Part shown: positions 39,476-51,814 of the stretch, one piece after another
How the letters are laid out: the number at the start of each line of letters is the position of its first letter
How positions within the stretch are numbered: position 1 is the first letter of the stretch
NCBI GenBank assembly: GCA_014529385.2
Contig: CM043965.1
Span: forward strand, 61,959,933-62,023,932
From: Adiantum capillus-veneris
Lineage: Eukaryota > Streptophyta > Polypodiopsida > Polypodiales > Pteridaceae
Length of the DNA stretch: 64,000 nt
Reading direction: 5' to 3'
Notes under the pieces: model-generated
Database searches by the model: none
What the model saw: the letters and a program-made list of their open reading frames with translations, nothing else
What the model was told of the DNA's origin: nothing
Made by a program: the position numbers and the translations under genes

Positions 39476-42057
39476 GTTTCTTGTGCATGTTAGTGTTTCT
39501 TGTTACTGATTTGATACTCTTAATGTTAGATTTTGCTTTATATAGTATTGATTGAGTTTGTATTTTTTATCTCAAGCATTCAAGGTTTGAATGTAAATAA
39601 TAAATTACTTGAGTTTTTGAATGGTGGATCTTTAGACTAAAACTATAACATTTAATACTCACAAAGACTTAATTACTTAAGAGCTTGAACTCAATAAGTT
39701 TTGGACCTTTTATCAATACCCCCTTGATATGATACATTAGATCGTAGCATGGTTAAATGGTGATGCTTCATAAATTGAACCTAGCTTAGACAGGTGTTGG
39801 AGCCTAAATTTAAACTAACCTTGCTAGAAGGGAGCTTATGTTTGGACTTTGAGAACTAGCATAAGTAATCAATTAGAGCATAGATTAGACATGTGGTGGT
39901 GGCCTTAGAGACCAAAATCTTAATGAGCTTGGAAAGGTATTTAAGTACTGCAATTTACTTAGTTTTAGTACTCACTAAAGGCATAGCTTGACAAAAGGTG
40001 GACCTTACATGGATCCTAATTTCAAGAGGTGTGGTAGACCTTCAAACCAAGATCATATAGCTTGGACATGTGGTGGACCTTGCATGGAGACTAGTTTAGA
40101 CAAGTGTGGTACACCTTGTAACCAACACCCATTTGTTATATTAGCTTGGACAAGTGGTGGACCTTGCTTTTATGTTTCAATGGAGCATATTTTGGACAGG
40201 TGGTAGACCTTGTTTCTCTCCATGCTTCAATGGAGAGAAACATTAGCTTGGACAAGTGGTGGACCTTGCTTTTATGTTTTAAAGGAGCATATTTCGGACA
40301 AGTGGTAGACATTGTTTCTCTCCATGGTTCAATGGAACCCACCTTAGACAAGTGAAGTACCTTGAAACCAAACCCCCATAATACAACCTACTAAATAGGT
40401 TGGAAAATTGGTGGTATATGAAACCATCCATGATAGAGCATAGTATAGGTGAAAACGTAGTGGTCCTTATATCAATTACCCATGCATAGCTTGGACAAGT
40501 GGTGGACCTTGATTCTCTCTATGTTTCAATGGATCCTATCTTGGACTATAGATATATCTTACTTATTTCCATGCTTCAATGGATTGTAGCTTGGATAAGG
40601 AGTGGACCTTCAAACAAAACTCCACAGCATAGCATATATTAACAATTCATGGGTTTTATAGAGATTTTCTTGCCTATTTTGGAGAGTTGGTACACCTTTA
40701 TTCTCCATTCTTCAATGGATCTGAGGTTGGACAAGCGGAGCTGGAGAAGTGGTCAACCTTAAAATGAAACCTCCCATGCTACAACCCATCATAGATCGTA
40801 TATGTAGTGGACCTTGAAACTCTTTTATGTCCCTAGCTTAGAGAAGCATTGCACTCTTTATTATCTCCATACATGAAGGCAAGGTTGGACAAGTGGTGGA
40901 CCTTCAAACCAGAATCTCTATGCAATAATAGGCAAGTGGTGGAGCTTGTTTTCTCCATGTTCCAATGGAGCCTAGCTTAGACAAACAATGGAGCTTGCTT
41001 CTCTCCATGTTTCAATGGATCCTAGCTTAGAAAAGTGGTGGAGCTTTGATTCTCTCCATGTTCCAATGGACCATAGCTTAGACAAGTGGTAGACCGTGAA
41101 AAAACCCCCCGTATACAACATATTATGGGGTTTTCATGTTTCAATGGCACCTAGCTTGGAAAAATGGTAGAGCTTGCTTCTCTTTATGTTTCAATGGATC
41201 CAATCTTAGCCAAGTGGTGGACCTTGAAACAAGAATCCCCCCCCCCCCCCATGTACAACGTATTATGGGTTTTGAAAGCACTGGGAGAAAATAATAGCTT
41301 TGATAAGTGGTGGACCTTGCTTCTCTCCATGCTTCAATGGAGCCGAGGTTGGACACATGTTGGAGAGAAGATGGTTGCCCATGAAATAAGACCATGCATG
41401 CTATAATCAATCATATGTTGTACACATGGTGGACCTTGCAATTGTTTTATATGCCTAACTTGGACAAGTGGAGGACCCTTGATTACCTCCAGATATCAAC
41501 AACAAGCCAAGTTTGGACAAGTGTAGTACCACCAAACCAGAATCTCTATGCTACAATAGAGTATAGGTAGGACACGCAGTGAACCTTGATATCAAACCAT
41601 CCATGCTACTAGAGATGATAGGTTTCACATGTGGTGGAACCTTGTATCAATGTTCTATGTGTAGTTTTTGACTAGTGATAGACCTTGAAACTAATCCCTC
41701 TAGGCTACAAGAAAAAAGAGATGGATGAGGAGGCTAGACTACTTTTGTTGCATCAATGCATCCCATGTTACCACATATACTATAGGGTTCTTGGATAAGT
41801 GTTGGATCTTGTGTCAATGCTCCATGTCTAGCTTGGACAAGTGGTGGACCTTGGTTCTCTCTATGCTTCAAATGGGCAATAGATTGGAGACACAGTGGCC
41901 TTTTTTTTCCAATGATTTTATTTTTTGGAAACCTTGGAGGCACCATGTAAGAGGCACTCTAAGTCTTCCATACAATAGACCTATTGGACTATAAAATAAT
42001 GATATCTTTCTTTGATATTGTCATTATTTTATGCATAATATTTTCTTCTTTTTGCAG
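39476..42057 (+). repeat. Intron or spacer with diverged + oriented core repeats
   Basis: After the methyltransferase-like stop there is about 500 bp of AT-rich sequence. From about 40.0 to 41.9 kb there are scattered cttggacaagtggtggacc cores with diverged spacers, including two near-identical 115-bp units at 40139-40340. A run of 13 C lies at 41238-41250. There is no gene. If the 39465 donor is used with the SET exon, this whole interval is an intron. Confidence 0.75.
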
Positions 42058-42614
42058 ACACAAAGGAGTTAAGTGATATAAAAACTAGATGTATTTCACA
42101 CTATGATTGGCATGAAGATCCTTTTGGGACACCAACTTTTCCTATTCCCAAAGATGTAATTTTCCATATTAACGGTGTGGATTTTGAAGTGCGACTTTCA
42201 TGTATTGAAGGAGCTGGTTATGGGCTATTTGTGCATACTACCCTGGAAAGTGGTTTGACTATTCTAAACTATGGAGGGCATAAGTATAGATTTCAAGACT
42301 GGAAAAAGATATGCAAAATTTTTCCAAGAGCTTATAAATATTCTCTTCTAGAGGATCCAAACATAGAAGAAGAGGAAGATCAATCATACATTATTGGTTG
42401 TGTAGAAGAAGGAAACGTGTCGGGCTATATAAATAGTTCTCACAGTACAAATGTCTGTCCCAACGTACGCTATACATTTGATCCAAATTTTCCACCTTGG
42501 CATAAATGCACCTCTTCACACATCAAGTCAGAAGAATATGGCCATGTATGCATTGAGACTATTTGTCAAGTTGAAGCAGGAGAAGAGTTGTTTGCTGACT
42601 ATAACTTTACTTGA
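42058..42614 (+). CDS. SET-domain exon of element B
   Basis: The exon follows tttttgcag (ending 42057), starts with two bases of a split codon and runs open to TGA 42612-42614 (184 full codons). SET signatures appear in order: IEGAGYGLFVHTTLESG and ILNYGG (the GxG / YGG region), INSSHSTNVCPN (the NHS..PN motif, here S-S-H-S), and GEELFADYNF (with the Tyr of the catalytic pair). No post-SET Cys cluster follows. SET proteins methylate lysines, mainly of histones. The exon needs one base from upstream; the donor at 39464/39465 supplies it and keeps frame. A SET isoform would have about 1041 residues. A separate gene with an unseen first exon is possible. Confidence 0.75.
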
Positions 42615-43256
42615 CATTGTAAAGTATTGTACATGGATGGAAATCTCAAGTACATGCATCATTTTCATTTTTCATGGATGAAATCTCAAGTGAATATAAC
42701 ATTTGATTATTGTTTAGTTTATGCTCAACGAGAATCTAAAGTGCTCTTATGCTTTGTGTGTTGTCTAACTTATTTGACTACCTTGGCCATAGAATCTTGA
42801 TTCTACTCTAGATTTGTGATAAATCTTACCAAAATTTAATCAATGTCTAGGTTGGACAAGTGGTGGGGCTTCAAACATTACTGTCTTAAACAAGTGGAGT
42901 TATCTTACTTGAATAAGTGGTGGCCTTTGAATCCAAATCTAAGCCAAATCTCTAATTGTTTGCTTGTAGTCTAGGTTGGACATTTGGTGGACCTTGTATC
43001 CATGTTTCCTCAACAAGGGTGGCTTTTAGTTTTCACTTTAAGTACTCATCTTTAATAAAGTGTAGGATGGAAAATGTTGAGTTAGTAGATTGTATTTTAG
43101 ACAAGTGGTGTTTGGTGTACGAATGCTGAAAATGGTTGCAAGGATTCTAACAACGACTTTACCTTAAATAAATTTCTTACTAGGAGTTCTACATATAAAT
43201 ATGGTGAATAAAATTCTAGTGGTTTTGAGATACCATTTGTGTGTGTGTTTTCTTAG
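42615..43256 (+). other. Spacer between SET and NIF-1 exons
   Basis: AT-rich sequence with a few diverged ttggacaagtggtgg cores (about 42852, 42967, 43098) and a TG-rich run just before the acceptor at 43256. No gene seen. It would be intron or the 3' end of the SET isoform. Confidence 0.6.
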
Positions 43257-44455
43257 ATTCACAAACTGGGATGGATAATGCTCCTATGGTTCAGTCAACA
43301 ACTATAGAATCCATAGATTCTATGGTTTCTAAAGTGCCCAAGATGGATGATATTTCTATACTAGAGTCTAGTGTTGTGCAACTTGAGCAAGCTTCCAATA
43401 ATGAGAACCAAGAAATCGATGCTTCAAAAATGCAACATACATCAAAAGAGACTGAAAAGTCCACTCACGAGCTATTGCCAATTGGTACTACGTCATGTAG
43501 CGTAGATGTTGAGAAATCCATGCTTACAATTATATTGGATTTAAATGGTCTATTGTTGAAACGTTCCCCTCAACCATCCTCACACCACAACTCAGTGCAA
43601 ATGGATTCAAAAAGATATATTATACTCAGGCCAGGTTGCATCCAATTCTTGAAGACTATTTTACAGAGGTTTAATGTTGCAATTTGGTCGACAGCTACTA
43701 GGAATAATGTGTATCAAATCCTTGCAGCACTAAACAACTTAGCTGAGGATACATTGCCTTTCTTTGCAATTTGGTCGCAAGATGTTTGCTACACCGCTCA
43801 AACTCAAAAATTGTTTAGACCCGACAATCCAAACGTTGAGGCAATGTTCAAGCCTCTAGCCAAAATTGCCATGGGGTTTGAATGTGATCCACAAAGAACA
43901 GTGCTTATTGATGACTCTCCTTACAAGGGATGTATTTCACCAGCAAACAATTGCATTTTTCCACCACAATTTGATGCTGAGAAGATGGTTGACAATATGC
44001 TCTTGGAGGAGCTACTGCCATACTTGATTCAGCTTGATGAGAGAAGGGATGTGCGTGATTTAATTGCTTCTAATCGTTATGGACAACCTATAGTGACAAA
44101 TGATAGTGAATACAAACAAATCATGGAGTATTGGAAGCAAAAAAATGATGTTTGGTCAGCTAAGGTGTTCTTTACAAGAAGAATACCACCTGCAAAAGGT
44201 GACAGGGATGAAACTATCATTGAAAATGCAAGTGACACAAGCCACCGCAATGAAATGAGAAGAGCCCAAATACAAGAGATCTTAGCAAAGGAGCGTACAC
44301 CCATTGAAAGCATGAAGGCGTCACAATTGACCACTTTAGCTAGGCAATTGGGTTGTAACACAAAAGGAGTTTTGAAGGCAACCACAGCAAAGGCTTATAT
44401 AAATAAGGTGAAAGCTGAGAACAATCTTCTAAGGCTGGATAGAAAGCAACCCTAA
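43257..44455 (+). CDS. NIF/FCP1-type HAD phosphatase-domain exon 1 of element B (NIF-1)
   Basis: The acceptor tgttttcttag ends at 43256. Two leftover bases precede 398 open codons ending TAA at 44453-44455. An acidic N-terminal linker leads to the HAD core: TIILDLNGLLLKR (motif I, D-L-N instead of D-x-D), FNVAIWSTATRNNVY (motif II Ser/Thr) and TVLIDDSPYKG (motif IV). Tyr-Ile-Ile-Leu-Arg-Pro-Gly matches the RPG block of SCP/FCP1 enzymes. The C terminus (MKASQLTTLARQLGC, then a Lys-rich helix) looks SAP-like, a DNA-binding helix pair. FCP1/SCP proteins dephosphorylate the RNA polymerase II tail; loss of the second Asp makes this uncertain. A 3' UTR intron (44457-44549) is likely. Confidence 0.75.
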
Positions 44456-44549
44456 GGTACTAGTGACATGTCATATATTCTTGATACACATACTTGAACA
44501 CTCATGTGCATGGTATCTAACAAATCTTTCTTTTTATTCCTTCCTGCAG

Positions 44550-44657
44550 GATCTTACAAAGGATACTACTAGATGGAGCTCAATCAATAGAGATTTTGAT
44601 ATGTTTGCTCAAAATAATGAAGCAGTCACCTACATTTTTTGTTTATCAATTTCTTGA
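44550..44657 (+). CDS. Possible small terminal exon after NIF-1
   Basis: An acceptor (ttcctgcag, ending 44549) precedes 35 open codons (DLTKDTTRWSSINRDFDMF...) ending TGA 44655-44657. A donor-like CTAAG|GTAC lies right after the NIF-1 stop, so this may be 3' UTR rather than coding. No homology is recognised. Confidence 0.3.
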   Translation, partial: DLTKDTTRWSSINRDFDMFAQNNEAVTYIFCLSIS

Positions 44658-45379
44658 GAGACTTTCTTTTAGTTTGTAATCATCAAATGAAATGAAAAGT
44701 ATCCTTCTTATAAGATTGCTGATCTTTTTCTCGTTCAAAACTTTCAATTGTGATTTATAGTTTTGTTAGCATGAGATTGTGCTTTTTTAGTTTGAAAAAA
44801 ACTGTCAAAGATCCAAGTCTTTTTGGCTTTACTTAAGTTATTAATTGTGAAAGATCCAAGTCTTTTTGCTTTACTTAAGTTATTGATTGTCTATGTAATA
44901 GTCCTTAAAACAATATCGGATGGCTTTCTTGCTCCCATGTCTCACATTGGTCTTTAGGTAAGACAAGTGGTGACCTTGAAAGTATGGTCTCATATCTCGA
45001 TCAAGTGAAGAGACATGAAGCTTAAATATCACTACTATGTATCTAGTGTTAAACTCCATCAAGACAAAGATACTAGAGTGCCAAATTGCAGTCTAGTTTA
45101 AGTGAAAATCCATTTGAGCTAAGGTAAAACTTATAGTGCCTCATTTTTCTAGGATTCTACCCCATCAAGGAAGTTAGAATCTAGCACAAACCAATTAAGA
45201 CTCTTTTGGAGCCTAGATAGGACAATTCGTGGAACTTAAGAGACTTATTATTGAGTTAGAGTCTAGTTTAGATAAGCAAAAGATCTTCAAACCAGCACTT
45301 GACTTTCTTACTATTCAATATTCAAAGTCCCTTGAGGCTAACAAATTACATACCTACTTGTAACCTAACTAATGAGTAA
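44658..45379. other. Switch zone between + and - oriented arrays
   Basis: No gene is visible. A direct tandem duplication, aaagatccaagtctttttg(g)ctttacttaagttatt, lies at about 44806-44884. Isolated gacaagtggtgacc (44955) is in + orientation; beyond about 45.4 kb all cores are reversed. This is the centre of the inverted arrangement. Confidence 0.6.
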
Positions 45380-48300
45380 TTATATAGATCTAAGCAAGTA
45401 TATATAATGAGTCTTCAAACTAATAAACCAAGGGAAGAGAGTAGCAAGGTCCACTACTTGTCCAAGCTCAGCTCTAGACAACATAGAAAGATGCTAGTTC
45501 TACTAATTGTCTAATTATAGGCATGGAGAAATGATAGAAGGTTGAACACTTGTCCAACCTATCATCTCTAGTAAGATGGGAGGTTTGGCCTTAAGATTCA
45601 CCATGTAACCAACCTATACATCATTGTATTATGAAGAGTAGAAAAGCAAAGCTCCACCACTTGTCCAAGCTAGTTCTAAAATCCACATGGAGATAAGCAA
45701 GCTCCACCATTTGTCAAATCTCTCTTCCATTAAAACATGAAAAAACTCAGCTATGTTGTACAGGGGGGACTTTTTTCCAAGGTCCACCACTTGTCCAAGC
45801 TAGGATCCATTAAAACATGGAAATAAACAAAGCTCCACCACTCGTCCAACCTTTAGAGTTGCAAAGTGTATGGGTTGTCTAAACTAGGTATGGGAAAATA
45901 ATTGAAGGTCCACCACTTGAAACATGGAGCGAAGCAAGCTCCACCATGTCTCCAATATGCTAGACTCCATTGAAACACCCTAAACCCATGATATTTTGTA
46001 CATAGGGGATGTACATTCAAGATCCACCACTTGTCCAACCTAGTATCCCTAGTAGCTTGATAGCTTTGGTCTCAAGATTCACCACTTGTCCACTCTATGT
46101 CATTGTATTAAAAAGGATTGGGTGTTAAGGTCCACCACTTGTCCAACCTATAAGGTTATATTTTAAATGGTTTTTTTTCTCACAACTTGAACTACCCATG
46201 ATATGTTTTACATGGGAGTTTTGTTTCAATGTCCACCACTTGTCCAAGCTAACTCTATTGAAACATAGAGAGAACCAAAGATCCACCACTTGTCCAAGCT
46301 AAGCTATATTGAAACATGGAGAGAAGGATGCTCCACCATTTCTCCAAGATAGGCTTCATTGAAACATGGAGAGAAGAAAGCTCCACCATGTCTCCAAGCT
46401 AGGATCCATTTAAATGCCCTAAACCCATTTTATTTTGTACATGGGGGGTTTTATTTCAAGGCCCACCACTTGTCTAACCTATTATCCCTAGTAGCACGAG
46501 TGGTTTGGTCTCAAGATACACCACTTGTACACTCTATGTCATTATATTAGGAAGAACTATGTATTAAGGTCCACCACTTGTCCAACCTATAAGGTTATAT
46601 CTTAAATGGTATCCTTTCTCACCACTTGAAATGCCCATGATATGTTTTACATGGGGGTTTCATTCCAAGGTCCACCACTTGTCCAAGCTAACTCTATTCA
46701 AACATAGAGAGAAGCAAAGGTCCACCACTTGTCCAAGCTAACTCTATTCAAACATAGAGAGAAGCAAAGGTTCACCACTTGTCAAAGCTAGGCTCCATTG
46801 AAGCATGGAGAGAAGTAACCTCCATCATTTTTCCAAGATAGGTGCCATTCAAACATGGAAAGAATCAAGATCTACCATGTCTCCAAGATTCTAGGCTCCA
46901 TTGAAACACCCTAAAACCATGATATTTTGTACATGGGGTGTTTACATTCAAGGTCTACCACTTCTCTAACGTATTATACCTAGTAGCATGAGTGGTTTGG
47001 TCTTAAGATTCACCACTTATCCACTCTATGTCATTATATTAAGAATAACTGGGTGTTAAGGTCCACCACTTGTCCAACCTATAAGGGTATATCTTAAATG
47101 GTATCCTTCACCACTTGTCAAGGTCCATCACCACTTTTCCAACCTGTAAGGTTATATCTTGAATGATATTTTTCCTTATCACTTGTAATGTCCATGCTAT
47201 GTTTTACAAAGGGGTTTTGTTCCAAGACCCACCACTTGTCCAAGCTAACTCTATTGAAACATAGAGAGAAGCAAAGGTCCACCACTTGTCCAAGGTAGGC
47301 TCCATTGAAACATGGAGAGAAGGATGATCCACCATTTCTCCAAGATAGGTTCCATTGAAACATTGAGAGAAGCAATCTCCACCATGTCTCCAAGCTAGGC
47401 TCCATTGAAATACCCTAAACCCATAATTTTGTACATGAGGGGTTTACATTCAAGGTCCACCACTTGTCCAACCTATTATCCCTAGTAGCACGAGTGGTTT
47501 GGTCTCAAGATTCACCACTTGTACACTCTATGTCATTATATTAAGAAGAACTATGTGTTAAGGTCCACCACTTGTCCAACCTATAAGGTTATATTTTAAA
47601 TGGTATCCTTTCTCACCACTTGAAATGCCCATGATATGTTTTACATGGGGGTTTCATTCCAAGGTCCACCACTTGTCCAAGCTAACTCTATTAAAACATA
47701 TAGAGAAAGAAAGGTCCACCACTTGTCCAAGCTAGGCTCATTGAAACATGGAGAGAAGGAACCTCCACTGTTTCTCCTAGATAGGCTCCATTGAAACATG
47801 GAGAGAAATAAGCTCCACCATGTCTCCAAGTTGCTAGGCTCCATTGAAATACCCAATACCCATAATATTTTGTACATGGGGGGTTTACATTCAAGGTTCA
47901 CCACTTGTCCAACCTATTATCCCTAGTAGGTTTGGTCTCATGATTCACCACTTGTCCACTCTATGTCATTATATTAAGAGGAATTGGGTGTTAAGGTCCA
48001 CCACTTGTCCAACCTATAATGTTATAGCTTGAATGGTATTTTTTCTCACCACTTGTAATGCCCATGACATGATTTACATGGGGGTTTTGTTCCAAGGTCC
48101 ACCACTTGTCCAAGCTAAATCTATTGAAACATAGAGAGAAACAAAGGTCCACCACTTTTCCAAGCTAGGCTGCATTGAAACATGGACCTTAATACCAAAT
48201 TATTTCTAGTAGCATGAGTGATATTTTGTACATGGGGGTTTACATTCAAGGTCCACCACTTGTCGAACCTATTTCCCTAGTAGGTTTGGTCCCAAGTTCA

Positions 48301-49990
48301 CCACTTATCCACTCTATGTCATTATATTAAGAATAATTGGGTGTTAAGGTCCACCACTTGTCCAACCTATAAGGTTATATATTAAATGGTATTTTTTCTC
48401 ACCACTTGTAATGCCCATGATATGTTTTACATGGGGTTTTGTTCCAAGGTCCACCACTTTTCCAAGATAACTCTATTCAAACATAGAGAGAAATAAAGGT
48501 CCACCACTTGTCCAAGCTAGGCTCCATTGAAACATGGAGAGAATGATGCTCCACCATTTATCCAAGATAGGCTGCATTGAAACATGGAGAGAAGCAAGCT
48601 TTACCATGTTTCCAAGCTAGGCTCCATTGAAACACTCTAGGGGGTTTTATTTCAAGGCCCACCACTTGTTTAACCTATTATCCCTAGTAGCATGAGTGGT
48701 TTGGTTTCAAGATTCACCACTTGTACACTCTATGTCATTATATTGTGTTAAGGTCCACCACTTGTCCAACCTATAAGGTTATATCTTAAATGGTATCCTT
48801 TCTCGCCACTTGAAATGCCCATGATATGTTTTACATGGGAGTTTCATTCCAAGATCCACCACTTGTCCAAGCTAACCATATTTAAACATAGAGAGAAACA
48901 AAGGTCCACGACTTGTCCAAGCTAGGCTCCATTGAAACATGGAGAGAAGGAACCTCCACCATTTCTCCTAGATAGGCTCCATTAAAACATGGACATAAGT
49001 AAGTTCCACCATGTCTCCTAGATGCTAGGCTCCATTGAAATACGCAAAACCCATGATATTTTGTACATGGGTGATTTACATTCAAGGTCAACCATTTGTC
49101 CACCCTATTATCCCTAGTAGGTTTGGTCTCACAATTCACCACTTTTCCACTCTATGTCATTATAATAAGAGGAATTGGGTGCTAAGGTCCACCACTTGTC
49201 CAGCCTATAAGGTTATACCTTGAATGGTATTTTTTCTCACCACTTGTAATGCCCATGACATGCTTTACATGGGGGTTTTGTTCCAAGGTTCACCACTTGT
49301 CCAAGCTAATTCTATTGAAACATAGAGAGAAACAAAGGTCCACCACTTTTCCAAGCTAGGCTCCATTGAAACATGGACCTTAATACCAAATTATTCCTAG
49401 TAGCATGAGTGATATTTTGTACATGGGGGGTTTGCATTCAAGGTCCACCACTTGTCCAACCTACTTTTCCTAGTAGGTTTGGTCGCAAGATTCACCACTT
49501 GTCCACTCTATGTCATTATATTAATAATAATTGGGTGTTAAGGTCCACCACTTGTCCAACCTATAAGGTTATATATTGAATGGTATTTTTTCTCACCACT
49601 TGTAATGTCCATGATATGTTTTACATGGGGATTTTGTTCCAAGGTCCACCACTTGTCCAAGCTAAATCTGTTCAAACATAGAGAGAAACAAACGTCCACC
49701 ACTTGTCCAAGCTAGGCTCCATTGAAACATGGAGAGAATGATGCTCCACCATTTATCCAAGATAGACTCCATTGAAACATGGAGAGAAGTAAGCTCCACC
49801 ATGTCTCGAAGATGCTAGAGTCGATTGAAATACCCAAAACCCCTGATACTTTGTACATGGGGGGTTTACATTCAAGGTCCACCACTTGTCCAACCTATTA
49901 TCCCTAGTAGCATGAGTGGTTTGGTCTCAGGATTCACCACTTGTCCACTCTATATCATTATATTAAGAAAAATTGGGTTTCCATATCTAA
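45380..49990 (-). repeat. Repeat array 3 of element B, inverted relative to array 2
   Basis: Cores read AAGGTCCACCACTTGTCCAA throughout. The units contain the same landmarks as array 2 in reverse complement (ccatgtctccaag, cattgaaacatggagagaag, ccccatgtacaaaatatc), with more divergence between units. The array opens at 45380-45490 with an inverted copy of the 36.6 kb junction. Short minus-strand frames again arise once per unit and are not genes. Confidence 0.9.
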
Positions 49991-50315
49991 ATGGATCTTT
50001 GCTTGGATAAGTGGTAGACCTTGAGACCTAAATACCCATTCTACACTAGAGCATTGGTTAAGCCTTATGCACTTCAAGCATACCTTTAACAACAAGTAGT
50101 AGTTATTAGTTGACTTAAGTCTAGTTGACCTCCATGGTATTGAGACTAAGAGAGAGTGTAGCATAAAAAAGAGTCAGGATTTTAATTTGACTTTCTTTCT
50201 ATTAATGAGTAGATCATAGATGGATTTTGGTATCTAATAAAACCTTAGGGTAGACAATGTAAAACTCATGTCTATTGTTGTGTTTGCATTAAGTGTTCTT
50301 GTTCTTTAATTTCAG
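49991..50315 (+). other. Spacer before the NIF-2 exon
   Basis: A single + oriented cttggataagtggtagacc (50000) breaks the otherwise - oriented series. The rest is AT-rich and ends at the acceptor tttaatttcag (50315). No gene is seen. Confidence 0.55.
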
Positions 50316-51091
50316 AACCATTACAGAAAAATGGATTGGCTATATGCTGGCATAAATTGAAGAAAACTATTGAATTACCCATCCAACCTCCTCCAAGACC
50401 TTGTCCAAGGAATGAATCACCTCCTTATCACCTACCACTTTCTTTCAAGGACATCAAAAGAGTACTTATCTTGGATCTAGAGGGGTTACTTCTCAAGACA
50501 ATTGAAATGAAACATGGAGATTCTATGCCATCTTGGGCTCAACACATGCGACTTGTGGAGGATAAAGATGAAGTTTATCATGTGGTGCGACCAGACGCAC
50601 AAAGTTTTTTGGATTTTTGTGCTGAATACTTTGAGCTATGGATATGGAGTTGCTATAACTTAACAAGGGTGCAACGCATCACACAAAAATGTTTTCCTGA
50701 GCAGTATACCAAGTTCAAGGTGTTTATGAGTAACAAAAATTGCCAAAATCCAAATATTATGTTAGGATTTACAAGGGTTTATCACAAAAATTTGAGTGAT
50801 ATTTGGAAGATATTTGAGGATTTGGATGCAAACAATACCTTAATTTTTTATGACACTCCATATAGGGTGATGTGGAACATGCCAGGGACATATCTTATAT
50901 TTCCAAAGATGTGGAGGCAAACTTCCGAGCAACTTCAAAACTTCTTGCAGAGAACCATAATTCCATGGTTGGTAGGATGGTTGTATGCAAGAGATAAGAG
51001 AGTCTATACATACAACACAATTGTAAATCAGTATAGTGATTCTGAGACAAATTATGTCCTTGGTGTGTACTTGTCAACACGAAAGAATTGA
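50316..51091 (+). CDS. NIF/FCP1-type HAD phosphatase-domain exon 2 of element B (NIF-2)
   Basis: The acceptor ends at 50315. Two leftover bases precede 257 open codons to TGA 51089-51091. It contains RVLILDLEGLLLK (motif I, Asp-Leu-Glu instead of D-x-D), HVVRPDAQSFLDFC, YFELWIWSCYNLTRV (motif II) and TLIFYDTPYRVMW (motif IV with one Asp). It matches the element A NIF exon block by block (VRPDA.-FL-FC, F-E-W-IWSC, VFHKNL / VYHKNL, LIF-D) far better than it matches NIF-1 of its own element. The split-codon phase is the same as for the SET and NIF-1 exons. Pseudophosphatase or tethering function is possible; activity is doubtful. Confidence 0.75.
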
Positions 51092-51814
51092 ATAAATATG
51101 GCCATAAGATGCTTTTTTTATTCTAGTGTGTATCTTTCAACATTTGTATAATTTGATATAGTCTTTTTTATAAAAAAACAAAGGTGTGTCAATTTTATGA
51201 ACACTTGAATGGAGTGCACCCTACTCTAAGGGGACTTCAATGTACTATTGGAGTGCATCCTATTGTAAGGGGACTCTGATGTATTGCTAGAGTGCACCCA
51301 AATTTTTGGAGACTCATTTTTTATTTGATTGGGGCCTATGTTGGGTCATATAGTAAAAGAAATTCATTTTTTGTCAATTCATATCGAGGTTGCATTTATT
51401 TGTAACTATGAGAGAATTGATGTTTGATGTCAAAATAAAACTTGTAAGTATGGATCAGAGAATTCATGGACTTTAAATATGTGAGAGGGATCTTTTTCTT
51501 GGGCACAAATGTTTGCTTCAAGAATTTTGTCATTACATACTTTACGTGAAAGAGTTTTAGAACCTAAAAGACTTTGAAAACAAAACTATGGAATCTAAGT
51601 GCATGTATTCTTGAATGGCTTGAAAGTTGATGTATACATGCATGTCGCCTTGATGAAGATTTAGATCTGACAAGATGCAAAGCTAGAATTCTTGGACGTT
51701 ACCTTTGTCAATTTGGTAATAACATATTTAACTTTCTTTTATTATGGGTGGAAAATATATTATTATGTGCATTTGGAACCTAATTGCTTGACCTTCAAAC
51801 CAAGATTCCTATGT
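51092..51814. other. Gene-free spacer after NIF-2
   Basis: AT-rich sequence. A short motif, ggagtgcac(c)ctactctaaggggact, is repeated about three times at 51210-51310. No coding signature and no core repeats. It may hold the NIF-2 3' UTR. Confidence 0.5.

Noticed and set aside
43257-44455. NIF-1 as an ordinary host phosphatase gene
   Set aside because: It lies between the B inverted repeats, lacks its own first exon, and shares phase with the other cargo exons.
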